Assembly: GCA_001723855.1 (NCBI GenBank)
Contig: MCBC01000155.1
Coordinates: forward strand, 1 to 26,216
DNA from: Candidatus Altarchaeales archaeon WOR_SM1_86-2
GTDB taxonomy: Archaea; Altiarchaeota; Altiarchaeia; IMC4; MCBC01
Length of the DNA stretch: 26,216 bases
Direction of reading: 5' to 3'
The notes beneath the pieces are model-generated. The model saw only the letters and a list, made by a program, of their open reading frames with translations, was not told the origin of the DNA and made no database searches. The translations under genes and the position numbers were made by a program. Positions 1-7,307 of this stretch are shown piece by piece. The first letter of the stretch is position 1; the number at the start of each line of letters is the position of its first letter.

Positions 1-60
1 ATCGGGGCAGTGGTTTTGATTGTAATAGCGGGTGCGACATGGTTTTTCATGAAGAGGTAA
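1..60 (+). CDS. C-terminal end of a membrane-anchored protein (partial)
   Basis: The window opens inside a reading frame that runs 19 codons to a TAA. The visible residues are a hydrophobic stretch (IGAVVLIVIAGATWFFMKR) closed by a short basic tail. This is the usual shape of a C-terminal transmembrane anchor, and it resembles the end of archaeal surface proteins with a hydrophobic sorting tail. The start and all functional domains lie outside the window, so no function can be assigned. Confidence 0.5.
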   Translation: MGAVVLIVIAGATWFFMKR

Positions 61-75
61 CTCTTGAATTTTTTT

Positions 76-99
76 ATTTTTCTTCAAAAAAAGAAAAAT
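76..99 (+). terminator. A/T hairpin after the partial membrane protein
   Basis: ATTTTTCTT and AAGAAAAAT form a perfect 9-bp stem around a CAAAAA loop, 16 bases after the stop codon. The stem is very A/T-rich and therefore weak. Its place directly behind a stop fits a transcript end. Confidence 0.35.
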
Positions 100-109
100 G
101 TTATCTTGG

Positions 110-146
110 GTGACCACATTTTTCATTCCTTCTTTTTTGTGGTCAC
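110..146. repeat. 9-bp perfect inverted repeat, terminator- or operator-like
   Basis: GTGACCACA at 110-118 and TGTGGTCAC at 138-146 are exact reverse complements separated by a T-rich 19-base spacer. It lies between the end of the left-edge gene and the end of the convergent winged-helix gene. It could be a bidirectional transcript-end structure or a protein-binding palindrome. The sequence alone does not decide. Confidence 0.45.
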
Positions 147-234
147 ATCTGAAGGAACTCTGGTTTCTCCATGCGTATGTTCGGGCTGGCTATAAATGTA
201 TCTGATGAGGCAGGTTAGCGGCGGAGAACTCCAG

Positions 235-672
235 TTATGATTCGTCATTTTTTGCTTCTTCAGCCCTGGTTTTCCTTACCTTCAACCTTTTTGTCTTAAC
301 GATGTCCTCCCACTCGGAGGCGATCTTGCCGAGATAATTTCTCTCTATCAGCCCCAGGTCTGCAAGCTTGGGTATCACATTATTGTAGAGGGTGCTTTTT
401 GCGATACCCTCCCTCCCTGTGAATTCCTTTATATCCTCTTTTGTCACCGCCTCATCTGAGGTTATTACCATCTCCATGAATCGTAAGGCGGTCCTGTAGG
501 TCTTTTCCTGGATCCTGGGGTGGAATACGTGGCGCATGATGTGCTCCAGGTTCCATCTTATCCTCTCATCCAGCTCACCCTTCATGACCGTGCTGTCAAT
601 CGCCGGCATCCATAAAGATTCCCTGCCGGGGATTCCATGACGGTCCGGCGGAACAGGGGTGTAGTTCTTCAT
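235..672 (-). CDS. Winged-helix DNA-binding protein
   Basis: This is a 145-residue soluble protein of no family I can name. Residues about 70-115 read as a winged helix-turn-helix: a helix pair with VTKEDIKEF, a recognition-like helix containing AKSTLYNNVIPKL, then a turn and LGLIERN as the wing. The C-terminal end is rich in Lys, Arg and Glu. It has no transmembrane segment. It is divergent from the membrane-protein gene at 726, with only about 50 A/T-rich bases between the two starts, so the two promoters probably overlap and this protein might act on its neighbour. The role as a regulator is inferred from the fold only. Confidence 0.6.
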   Translation of the reverse strand: MKNYTPVPPDRHGIPGRESLWMPAIDSTVMKGELDERIRWNLEHIMRHVFHPRIQEKTYRTALRFMEMVITSDEAVTKEDIKEFTGREGIAKSTLYNNVIPKLADLGLIERNYLGKIASEWEDIVKTKRLKVRKTRAEEAKNDES

Positions 673-725
673 GTTTTTTGCTTATTAATTCTTGTTTTTC
701 TTATTAAAATTAATAAAGCATAAGC

Positions 726-1187
726 ATGGATGTAATAGAAAAGTTAATAGTAATCGCGATAATAACTCTTTTTCCGTTTATTGAGTTAAGGGGAAGCATT
801 CCCTACGGGGTTTTAGCAAACGGGGATATTGATCTTTTCGGGGTAATAACGATTCCCAGCGGCCCGCAGTTAGATCCGCTGCTGGTTTTTGCGGTAGCGG
901 TGCTGGCAAATCTGGCGATAATCCCTGTAGTGATGAAGTTCCTGGACTGGTTCTTCCACATACTTGAAAACATAAAGATAGGGGGGTTTGAGATAGGGCA
1001 GTACTTCGTGCGCAGAACCCACAGGCGGGCAAAACCGTTCGTGGATAAATACGGGACCGTCGGCTTGATGTTGTTTGTTGCCATCCCGCTTCCCGTGACC
1101 GGGGCATATACCGGGGCGCTGGCAGCCCACATACTGGGGATGAACAATAAGAAAGCGATGATGGCAATAGGCGGGGATGAACAATAA
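726..1187 (+). CDS. Small multidrug-export family membrane protein, frameshifted near the C-terminus
   Basis: The protein resembles the COG2426 / Sm_multidrug_ex family (PF06695). The N-terminus has the family's helix followed by PFIELRGSIPYG, then further hydrophobic segments, including IPLPVTGAYTGALAAHILG near residue 125. The export function is a family label and is not well established. The reading frame ends abruptly at 153 residues with GGDEQ. A 37-bp segment is duplicated in tandem at 1136-1209, and 37 is not a multiple of 3, so the frame is lost. Removing one copy restores a 176-residue protein ending in GVIIAGILVTLLVTVLQ and LAKYFFLG at 1293, which supplies the missing last transmembrane helix. 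The gene is probably broken, unless the duplication is an assembly error or reversible. Confidence 0.75.
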   Translation: MDVIEKLIVIAIITLFPFIELRGSIPYGVLANGDIDLFGVITIPSGPQLDPLLVFAVAVLANLAIIPVVMKFLDWFFHILENIKIGGFEIGQYFVRRTHRRAKPFVDKYGTVGLMLFVAIPLPVTGAYTGALAAHILGMNNKKAMMAIGGDEQ

Positions 1188-1209
1188 GAAAGCGATGATG
1201 GCAATAGGC
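1136..1209 (+). repeat. Exact 37-bp tandem duplication
   Basis: Two identical units lie at 1136-1172 and 1173-1209. Each starts with GGGG followed by ATGAACAATAAGAAAGCG and ends in GCAATAGGC. A run of seven G follows the second unit, so GGGG is present at both junctions and may have helped slippage. The duplication shifts the frame of the export-family gene. Confidence 0.95.
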
Positions 1210-1293
1210 GGGGGGGTGATTATCGCGGGAATACTGGTCACGCTCCTTGTCACGGTGCTACAGGGTTTGGCAAAGTATTTCTTTTTGGGGTGA
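1177..1293 (+). pseudogene. Displaced C-terminal part of the small multidrug-export gene
   Basis: After the duplication the original frame continues here for 38 codons to a TGA at 1291-1293. It encodes MNNKKAMMAIGGG followed by a hydrophobic helix (VIIAGILVTLLVTVLQ) and a short tail. The ATG at 1177 is the second copy of an internal methionine codon and could in principle restart translation. A separately made helix is unlikely to rebuild the protein efficiently. Confidence 0.7.
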
Positions 1294-1335
1294 TTACATC
1301 TTGTTTATTAATTTCCGGATCAAAATTATCTAAAA

Positions 1336-2400
1336 ATGGTTTCGATCAGACCTTTTGAGGATGGTGATAATGCCGCGATGTTGGATATAGAGAAGTTGTG
1401 CCCCCAAGGCAATGAAAAATATGCGATGGGGATGGATAAAAGCCCTGATGCTGTTGCGAGATATAAAGTATATGATAACTGGGGGGTTCTTGCAGCCGAG
1501 GAGGAAGGCAGGGTTGCGGGCTGGATAGGTTGGACTGTGAAGCACCACCCTGTTAAAGGACGGCGGTATGTATATCTAACGGAGGTGAATGTACACCCTG
1601 AATTCCAAAGAAAAGGAATTGCCACCAAATTAGTTATGGATGTAGAGAAGAACGCACAGAAAATTGGATCTGATTATGTTTATTGTTATATATGGGAGGT
1701 AAATGACGCCTCTAAAGCTTTGTTTGGAAAACTTGGTTATTCTAACTTGGGGGATTTCAAATCATGCGGAACACCTGTCTATAAAAAAGTCAGGATCGCA
1801 CAAAAATTTAACATAGAGCGTATTAGTAAAAAGGATATCGGTGATGTAATTAATCTTATTAACAATTACTATAAAGGGCGCACACACTTCATGCCATACA
1901 CCCCGGAAAGCTTTAAATCCTATGTGAATGGAATTCCTGCATACGGATTAGAGAATTTTTGGGTGGTGAAAGATGAGGGTAAAATTGTGGCGTGCGCGGG
2001 ATTATGGGATTCCTCGGTACTGGGAGACATCTATTTTACTAAAGTACCGTTTACGTGGAAGGTTATGGGCGGAATACTCGGATTTTTGAGCATATTTACT
2101 AAAATGCCGAAGATGCCTGCTGAAGGAGAGTATATTAAGACGTATTATATTACCGATCATGCATTCGATCATAAAAGCCCTGATGCAATGTTAAACCTTA
2201 TCGCATATTTCAATAACATCTTGCTTGATGCCAAACGAGATTTCTTCGGAACAGGTCTGGATCCAAGTGACCCCCTACCTGAAGTAATCAAAAAGTTAAG
2301 CCCGCAGATTGAAACTTTCAATGTATTTGCCAAAGCACTTGAAGGGGATCTACCTGATTTCAGTCCGCTCTACATAGATGTCAGGGATTTGATTCTCTAA
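1336..2400 (+). CDS. Two-domain GNAT-family N-acetyltransferase
   Basis: The 354-residue protein begins with a clear GNAT domain (about residues 1-150). Motif A is visible as YLTEVNVHPEFQRKGIATKL, in which QRKGIA is the acetyl-CoA pyrophosphate loop. The second half (about 160-350) starts with IERISKKDIGDVINLI and contains NFWVVKDEGKIVACAGLWD. These look like the start and beta strands of a second GNAT fold without an obvious Q/R-x-x-G-x-A loop. The N-terminal domain is therefore probably the active one and the second may be structural or bind the acceptor. The substrate cannot be told. The gene stands alone, with a strong hairpin about 100 bases downstream. Confidence 0.8.
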   Translation: MVSIRPFEDGDNAAMLDIEKLCPQGNEKYAMGMDKSPDAVARYKVYDNWGVLAAEEEGRVAGWIGWTVKHHPVKGRRYVYLTEVNVHPEFQRKGIATKLVMDVEKNAQKIGSDYVYCYIWEVNDASKALFGKLGYSNLGDFKSCGTPVYKKVRIAQKFNIERISKKDIGDVINLINNYYKGRTHFMPYTPESFKSYVNGIPAYGLENFWVVKDEGKIVACAGLWDSSVLGDIYFTKVPFTWKVMGGILGFLSIFTKMPKMPAEGEYIKTYYITDHAFDHKSPDAMLNLIAYFNNILLDAKRDFFGTGLDPSDPLPEVIKKLSPQIETFNVFAKALEGDLPDFSPLYIDVRDLIL

Positions 2401-2500
2401 TCCACCCGACAGACATAAACCACCAAAGTCGAAGAATAAAAACAGGCTGAAAACAAAGGATGGACTTATCATAAGGGTTTTACTAATGCAAGCTTTTTTA

Positions 2501-2538
2501 AAATCTTTGCGTTACCACCGCAAAGATTTGAATTTTTT
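2501..2538 (+). terminator. Hairpin and T-run between convergent genes
   Basis: AAATCTTTGCG and CGCAAAGATTT form a perfect 11-bp stem with a TTACCAC loop, followed on the plus strand by GAA and a run of T. It fits an intrinsic-type transcript end for the GNAT gene. The symmetrical stem could also stop transcripts of argF coming from the other side. Confidence 0.65.
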
Positions 2539-2551
2539 TTCTATAACCCGT

Positions 2552-3442
2552 TTATAACAGCTGTGCCAGTATCGCCTTCTGTGCATACAAGCGATTCTCG
2601 GCCTGCTCAAGGATTATGGAACCCGGGCCGTCAACCACTTCGGATGTTATTTCCACGTCCCTGTGCAGGGGCATGCAGTGCATCACCCTGCACCCGGGCT
2701 TTGCATAACCCAGCAGTTCTTTATTGACCTGGTAGCCCTTAAAGACACTTAACCTTTCTTCCTCCTCGTTTTCACTTCCCATGCTTACCCAGGTGTCGGT
2801 ATATACAACATCCGCATCCCTGACCGCCTTCAGCGGGTCATTCATTACCTTTACCTTATCTGAAAATCCGCTTGCTTTATCCACTATCCCTCTATCCGGC
2901 CCGTAGCCTTCCGGTGTCGCAATCCACATCTCTACACCCACCATCGCGCATCCTAAAATGAGGGAATTGCAGACGTTGTTGCCGTCCCCGACATAAGCCA
3001 TCTTCACATCAAAACCCCCGAACTGCTCGCGGACGGTAAACAAATCCGAGACTGCCTGGCAGGGATGCTCAAGATCCGAGAGCGCGTTTACTACAGGAAC
3101 ATCTGAATGCCCTGCTAACTCAACCAATGTCTTGTGTTCATTAACCCTCGCGATTATCCCGTCAACATACCTGCTCAGAATCCTGGCGGAGTCCTTGATC
3201 GTTTCCCCCCTGCCGAGCTGCATATCATCCGCATTCAAGATCACCGCTTTTCCGCCCAGCTGGAATATCCCGACCTCAAATGAAACTCTCGTGCGGGTTG
3301 ACGGCTTTTCAAATATCACTACAGCACTTTTGCCTTTTAACGAATTTCTATAATCCCCCGGGTTTTCCTTAATCTCGCGGGTTTCCCGGAGTATATGATT
3401 CAATACCTCGACCGACAAATCAGACACTGAAAGCAAATCCAT
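2552..3442 (-). CDS. argF: Ornithine carbamoyltransferase
   Basis: It catalyses carbamoyl phosphate + L-ornithine to L-citrulline + phosphate in arginine biosynthesis, in the cytoplasm. The hallmarks are all present. The carbamoyl-phosphate loop STRTR is at residues 48-52, HPCQ at 126-129, the ornithine-specific SMG at 220-222, and the catalytic Cys in HCMP at 255-258. At 296 residues it has the usual length. I chose the ATG at 3442. A longer frame from a TTG at 3475 adds only a low-complexity IFIFIKNKLN stretch that overlaps the end of hel308 and looks like promoter DNA, since it contains TTTTTATAAA. It follows hel308 by about 30 bases and may be co-transcribed or have its own promoter. Confidence 0.95.
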   Translation of the reverse strand: MDLLSVSDLSVEVLNHILRETREIKENPGDYRNSLKGKSAVVIFEKPSTRTRVSFEVGIFQLGGKAVILNADDMQLGRGETIKDSARILSRYVDGIIARVNEHKTLVELAGHSDVPVVNALSDLEHPCQAVSDLFTVREQFGGFDVKMAYVGDGNNVCNSLILGCAMVGVEMWIATPEGYGPDRGIVDKASGFSDKVKVMNDPLKAVRDADVVYTDTWVSMGSENEEEERLSVFKGYQVNKELLGYAKPGCRVMHCMPLHRDVEITSEVVDGPGSIILEQAENRLYAQKAILAQLL

Positions 3443-3471
3443 ATTTAATTTATTTTTTATAAAAATAAAAA

Positions 3472-5556
3472 TCAAGATACCCGGTCCTTAACCTTTTTAG
3501 CGATCTTTTCCGATTCAAGCACCTTTGCCAGGGATTTAACGTCCGACTCCTTTAAATCAGTCATGTTTTTATAGCCCGCCCTGAACAGCCTTCTCGCCCG
3601 CACCCTTCCGATATCCCGGAGCCCAACCAATGGTATCAATTCCTCCTTTACTCCGTATCTTATCCTTATCTCCATCTTTTTCAACTCCCTGACAGAATTT
3701 TTCAGCTTTAGGAGTTTCGCCATCTCAGATGCTGAATATGCCAGCCATCTTGCTATCTCCAGTTTCTGGTTCAAAAGTCCAGGCCCAACCTTGTATTTTT
3801 CATGTATATCCTTTTCGGAGAACTCTGAAACCCAGTCATAAAAAATCTTTGCTGTCTTGAATCGCTCAAAAAATCTCGGGTCAAAGTAAACCGCATCTGA
3901 ATTCCTCAGCAACTGATCCTTCTGGGATTCGACCTCAGATAAAAGGGGACCCTCCTCAGACCTGTTTATCCACAGAAGCGGCATCTCATATGCATCACAC
4001 AGCACCTCTAAAACCCCGAGGGCTGGGAAGTAATCATCTTTTTCTGCTTCTTTCAAGATGGTTATATAATTGTACGCTGTCTGGGGGTCAATATACAATT
4101 CTGAAATCCTTTCTCCAAGGTTTGTTGGCAAAAGAAACTTTTTATCATTTTTCTTTATGATGTTTATAAAATCCCAGTCCTTTAACTCATACACAACCCT
4201 ATTGATCAAATCTTCAAATTCCTCATCCATCTCATACTGATAACCAAAGAATGTGGATTTCAGAAACTCCAGTAACCCTTCCGGGCTCTTTGTAAAATCC
4301 GATGCCACAGCCGCTAATACATGAAATCTCAAAACCGGCTCAACTCCCAGTTTTGAATAAATCGGCTCCGGCTCACCTAAAACGTAATTCTCAACAAGAA
4401 AATCCCGCTCATCATCTGTTGCTGCGACCATCACAGCCTGCCCGGAATCATCATATTTCGGCCTGCCTGCCCTGCCTACCATCTGCTTGTACTCCAATAC
4501 CGGGATATAGTCAGACCCGTAGCCAGAGTAACGCTTCATATCCCTGATGATAACAACCCTTGATGGAAGGTTTATTCCAAACGCCAGGGTGGGGGTAGCG
4601 GTGATCACCTTAATCAAACCTTCTTTAAATGCATCCTCTACCAGGGTTTTCTGTTCATTTGTGATCCCCGCATGATGAAACGCTGTTCCTTTTCTAACGC
4701 ATTTAGCCAGTCTTTCGCACTGGATCGTGGGACTGGGAAGTGATTTCAATACACGGTTTTTAATCTCATCCAATTTTTTTTGCGCAGCAAAATTAAGACT
4801 TTTGCTTAACTTTTCCGCAACAGATTCAGCACTTCTTCTCGAAGAAACAAATACAAGGACCTGGCCTCCCTCGCCAATACTTTTTATTATAACCCTCTCC
4901 ATCTCCTTTAACTTATCTGTCCCAACAACAACGGTTTCTGTTAACTTCACAGGCCTCCAGTCTGATTGCACCAGTTCTGCGTCAAGCCAGTCCGCAAGCT
5001 CAAAAGCATTTCCTATTGTAGCGGACAGCGCCAGGACCTGGATGTCTGGGAACATTCTCTTAAACTTAGAAATCAAAATTTCATACACCGGACCCCGGTC
5101 TGTGGTTATGAGATGGATCTCGTCCATCACCAAGATCCCAACATCTCTAAACAAGTCTGCTCTTGACCTTAAAATGGAATCGCATTTTTCTGATGTAGCA
5201 ATGAGAATGTCAAAATCCAGTCTTCCCCTGTATTTGCTTGAATCCAGATCCCCGACCTGAATTTTCACCCTGTATCCCAAACGCTCGTACTTCTTGAACT
5301 CTTGATACTTTTCAGATGCTAGCGCCCTCAAAGGAACAACATAAATTGCTTTTTTACCCTTCTCCAGTACCTTTGATATCGCAAGTTCTGCTACCAGGGT
5401 TTTTCCGGATGCTGTCGGGGTCGCCAGAACAAGGTTTTTCCCATCCAGAACCCCGGATTCCACGGCATCAATTTGAGGGGGATAAAGTTCTTCTATACCT
5501 CCACCCCTTAAAATTTCAGTGAATTCTTCACCCAGCGGGAGATCATTTAGTTTCAT
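3472..5556 (-). CDS. hel308: ATP-dependent DNA helicase Hel308
   Basis: This is a superfamily 2 3'-5' helicase that acts at stalled forks. The Q motif is PPQIDAV near residue 29. The Walker A is TPTASGKT at 46-53, the DEIH box at 145-148, then LSATIGN. The second RecA domain has FVSSRRSAES, a TPTLAFGINLPSR segment and the arginine-finger motif VGRAGRPKYD. Winged-helix and ratchet domains follow, and the C-terminus has a helix-hairpin-helix (LRDIGRVRARRLFRAGY). At 694 residues it is near the family norm of about 700-750. It starts 5 bases after the AAA+ ATPase stop, so the two genes, with argF, probably form one transcript. Confidence 0.95.
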   Translation of the reverse strand: MKLNDLPLGEEFTEILRGGGIEELYPPQIDAVESGVLDGKNLVLATPTASGKTLVAELAISKVLEKGKKAIYVVPLRALASEKYQEFKKYERLGYRVKIQVGDLDSSKYRGRLDFDILIATSEKCDSILRSRADLFRDVGILVMDEIHLITTDRGPVYEILISKFKRMFPDIQVLALSATIGNAFELADWLDAELVQSDWRPVKLTETVVVGTDKLKEMERVIIKSIGEGGQVLVFVSSRRSAESVAEKLSKSLNFAAQKKLDEIKNRVLKSLPSPTIQCERLAKCVRKGTAFHHAGITNEQKTLVEDAFKEGLIKVITATPTLAFGINLPSRVVIIRDMKRYSGYGSDYIPVLEYKQMVGRAGRPKYDDSGQAVMVAATDDERDFLVENYVLGEPEPIYSKLGVEPVLRFHVLAAVASDFTKSPEGLLEFLKSTFFGYQYEMDEEFEDLINRVVYELKDWDFINIIKKNDKKFLLPTNLGERISELYIDPQTAYNYITILKEAEKDDYFPALGVLEVLCDAYEMPLLWINRSEEGPLLSEVESQKDQLLRNSDAVYFDPRFFERFKTAKIFYDWVSEFSEKDIHEKYKVGPGLLNQKLEIARWLAYSASEMAKLLKLKNSVRELKKMEIRIRYGVKEELIPLVGLRDIGRVRARRLFRAGYKNMTDLKESDVKSLAKVLESEKIAKKVKDRVS

Positions 5557-5561
5557 ATTCT

Positions 5562-6719
5562 TTAGTATATCTCGTATTTCATGTCAATCCATAAACTAAA
5601 TACTGGATCAATAATGGAATAAAATCCTCTCCTTTCCTTCTCTACTACTCCCTTTTCTTGTAAGTAATCTAATGATTTTGAGACGGTATCTGGATGATCA
5701 TTTATAACATTTGCTATCTCTCTTGGACTATGTACTTTACTCTTGACCATCGCAATAACGATCTCCTGTTCTTTTGAACTCATTCTACGAAATTCTTCAT
5801 TAAATATTATATCACCTTCCTCTTTGATTGTATGTTCAATGATCCTGCTTATATCCATCCCTGGCATGCTCTCTATTTGCTTACCAATTAATTGCATATA
5901 GAATGGAATTCCTGCTGTAACTTCAAATATCTTGTTTATGGATTCAGAACTTATTTCTTTACTCAAATTTTTTGTAATTAACTCTGCAGCATGTTCCTCA
6001 GACAAAGGTTTTATCTTTCTCACTAAAAACTGCCTGTAGAAGGGGGATGTTGAAGATAAAGCAGTTATTTCCATTGTTTTTCTTATTGAACCGGAGATGC
6101 ATAGGACTGTGTTTTGCTGGCTTTCGTATAAAGTTCTTATAAGTCCAAGTATCTCTTCTCCAACTTTACCATTTCCATTTTTCAAATTCACTATGGAAGG
6201 AAATTCATCCAACATAAGAACGCATCTTGTGTTTGTTTCTTTTGCCAATTGCTCGGGAAGGGCAAATACCCTTTTGATTAAATCTCCATATTCCTCTTTT
6301 CTTGAATCAAATGTCAATAAAAACTCAATATCCTCCCCCACTTTTGTGCTGATTTTCAATTCCTTAATTGTTTTCCTCAATATGCTCAGTGGAGATTTTA
6401 TAAGTTCCACTGCTTTATACTTCAAAGATAGTTTTGGTCTGTAAGCATTCAGAATCTCGCTTCCTAATGCTTTAACAAATGTATGAATATTCTTTGGTGC
6501 CACTGTCCAGAGAGAAAAATATATAGGTATGATGCCATACTCTTTCATCAACCTTCTATGAGCTTCCTTAAGGATAGATGTTTTTCCAACCCTTCTTGCA
6601 CCATACAATGCAAACCCCATTTGAATATTCTTATTTGTAAGGGTTTTCAGCATGTCCCCCACTAATTCTTCCCTATCTATGAAATTTTCTCCTTCTGCGG
6701 GCGTAAGTGTGAATCCCAT
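5562..6719 (-). CDS. Archaeal AAA+ (STAND-like) ATPase with C-terminal winged helix
   Basis: The 385-residue protein matches the archaeal ATPase family (PF01637 type). The Walker A is GARRVGKTS at residues 40-48. The Walker B is VLMLDEFPS with D171 and E172. A sensor-like CISGSIRKTME follows, and then a helical lid with TAGIPFYMQLIGKQ, typical of the family. The last 70 residues are a winged helix with SPREIANVINDHPDTVSKSL, then the usual FYSIIDPVFSLWI ending. Such proteins are scattered, often mobile-associated, and mostly of unknown target. The gene sits directly upstream of hel308 with a 5-base gap, and its promoter carries two 15-bp tandem repeats. Confidence 0.85.
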   Translation of the reverse strand: MGFTLTPAEGENFIDREELVGDMLKTLTNKNIQMGFALYGARRVGKTSILKEAHRRLMKEYGIIPIYFSLWTVAPKNIHTFVKALGSEILNAYRPKLSLKYKAVELIKSPLSILRKTIKELKISTKVGEDIEFLLTFDSRKEEYGDLIKRVFALPEQLAKETNTRCVLMLDEFPSIVNLKNGNGKVGEEILGLIRTLYESQQNTVLCISGSIRKTMEITALSSTSPFYRQFLVRKIKPLSEEHAAELITKNLSKEISSESINKIFEVTAGIPFYMQLIGKQIESMPGMDISRIIEHTIKEEGDIIFNEEFRRMSSKEQEIVIAMVKSKVHSPREIANVINDHPDTVSKSLDYLQEKGVVEKERRGFYSIIDPVFSLWIDMKYEIY

Positions 6720-6738
6720 TTTGAATCCTGACTATCCT

Positions 6739-6768
6739 GACAAATTTATCATTGACAAATTTATCATT
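6739..6768. promoter_or_regulatory. Tandem 15-bp repeat upstream of the AAA+ gene
   Basis: GACAAATTTATCATT occurs twice back to back, at 6739-6753 and 6754-6768, starting 20 bases before the AAA+ start codon. TCCTGAC is also repeated just before it. The position is right for an operator or promoter element, for example for autoregulation by the gene's own winged helix. That role is inference. Confidence 0.5.
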
Positions 6769-6784
6769 ATTATATGAAATTTGA

Positions 6785-6842
6785 ATTAAAATAAAAATAC
6801 TCGTACTAATCTCTCAATTCTCTCGATCGTGTCAGTGTCGCT
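6785..6842 (-). pseudogene. Possible remnant of a DNA ligase 3' end (copy A)
   Basis: On the minus strand, one frame reads SDTDTIERIERLV and then soon a stop. This matches the end of the intact ligase (DDADTLERIEGLL) in phase and at nearly every position. At DNA level about 26 of 39 bases agree. It is fused to the end of a truncated PIN toxin. With the ligase 5' fragment at 11373-11501 it could be the other end of one displaced ligase gene. It is short, so chance similarity or another origin is not excluded. Confidence 0.45.
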
Positions 6843-6928
6843 AAAACCAAATTTTTTTTCTCAAGCAACTCAATTTTATTTATCTTTGCAAATGTGGACA
6901 GGATGTCACAATCTAAAACCGCAAACAT
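6806..6928 (-). pseudogene. Truncated PIN-domain toxin
   Basis: A 40-codon frame opens 2 bases after the antitoxin stop. It begins MFAVLDCDILSTFAKINKIE, the standard first strand and helix of a PIN-domain ribonuclease, with the first catalytic Asp in VLDCD. After LLEK the similarity stops and the sequence runs into the ligase-tail-like segment. More than 100 expected residues are missing, including the other catalytic acids. The gene is therefore a dead toxin fragment behind a complete antitoxin. Confidence 0.65.
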
Positions 6929-6930
6929 TT

Positions 6931-7245
6931 TCACTCATTAAAAACTCTTTCCAGTCTCTTATCGCTTTCTTCCCTTGAAGAAGATACCTCTATTTTAACA
7001 CCCCTGCTGGCAAGTATCTCCTTAAATTCCTCTAAACTAAGGCCTGCTTTCTCAGCAGCAGACCAGAGGCTTACTTCCTTGTTTTTATAAAGATCAACCG
7101 CATATTCAATTTTCAGAGATGGTTTCAACTCTAAGAGAGCTCTAAAAGCATCTTTTATAAGGCTGTGCTCATCCCTATAGAGTTTCAATTTTATTAGTGA
7201 TTCCATCTCTTTCTTTGGGTATATGACATCCATTTTTAATTTCAT
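6931..7245 (-). CDS. UPF0175-family antitoxin
   Basis: The 104-residue protein has the UPF0175 (PF03683) pattern. An N-terminal ribbon-helix-helix-like part has LIKDAFRALLELKPSLKIE. It is followed by AVDLYKNKEVSLWSAAEKAG and LSLEEFKEILASRGVKIEV. In archaea these proteins pair with PIN-domain toxins. Here the partner directly downstream is only a 5' fragment, so the antitoxin is orphaned. A second ATG four codons inside is an equally possible start. The TATA-like AT run before it suggests its own promoter. Confidence 0.8.
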   Translation of the reverse strand: MKLKMDVIYPKKEMESLIKLKLYRDEHSLIKDAFRALLELKPSLKIEYAVDLYKNKEVSLWSAAEKAGLSLEEFKEILASRGVKIEVSSSREESDKRLERVFNE

Positions 7246-7259
7246 TAATTATTTGGTTT

Positions 7260-7307
7260 ATTAAAATAAAAGTATCTCACAACAACTCTCAATTCTCTCG
7301 ATCCTAT
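7260..7307 (-). pseudogene. Possible remnant of a DNA ligase 3' end (copy B)
   Basis: Just after the methyltransferase stop, the minus strand reads SDRIERIESCCEIL and then a stop. It shares 18 exact bases with copy A at 6811-6828 and resembles the ligase ending DTLERIEGLL. It is shorter and less like the ligase than copy A. The similarity to the antitoxin ending SDKRLERVFNE was considered but fits less well. Confidence 0.3.

Larger units (their letters stand above)
6785..7305. repeat. Imperfect direct repeat flanking an antitoxin-toxin unit
   Basis: ATTAAAATAAAA (6785 and 7260) and CTCTCAATTCTCTCGATC (6811-6828 and 7286-7303) recur at a constant distance of 475 bases, with diverged bases between them. 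The two repeats bracket the UPF0175 antitoxin and the truncated PIN gene. On the minus strand, both read as a sequence like the ligase C-terminus. Confidence 0.75.

Noticed and set aside
4302..5522. Plus-strand frames opposite hel308
   Set aside because: They lie across conserved helicase motifs and have low-complexity Ser/Pro/Leu composition, typical of antisense shadows.
6785..7305. Insertion-sequence ends
   Set aside because: The repeats are direct, imperfect and partly coding-like. No transposase or terminal inverted repeats were found.
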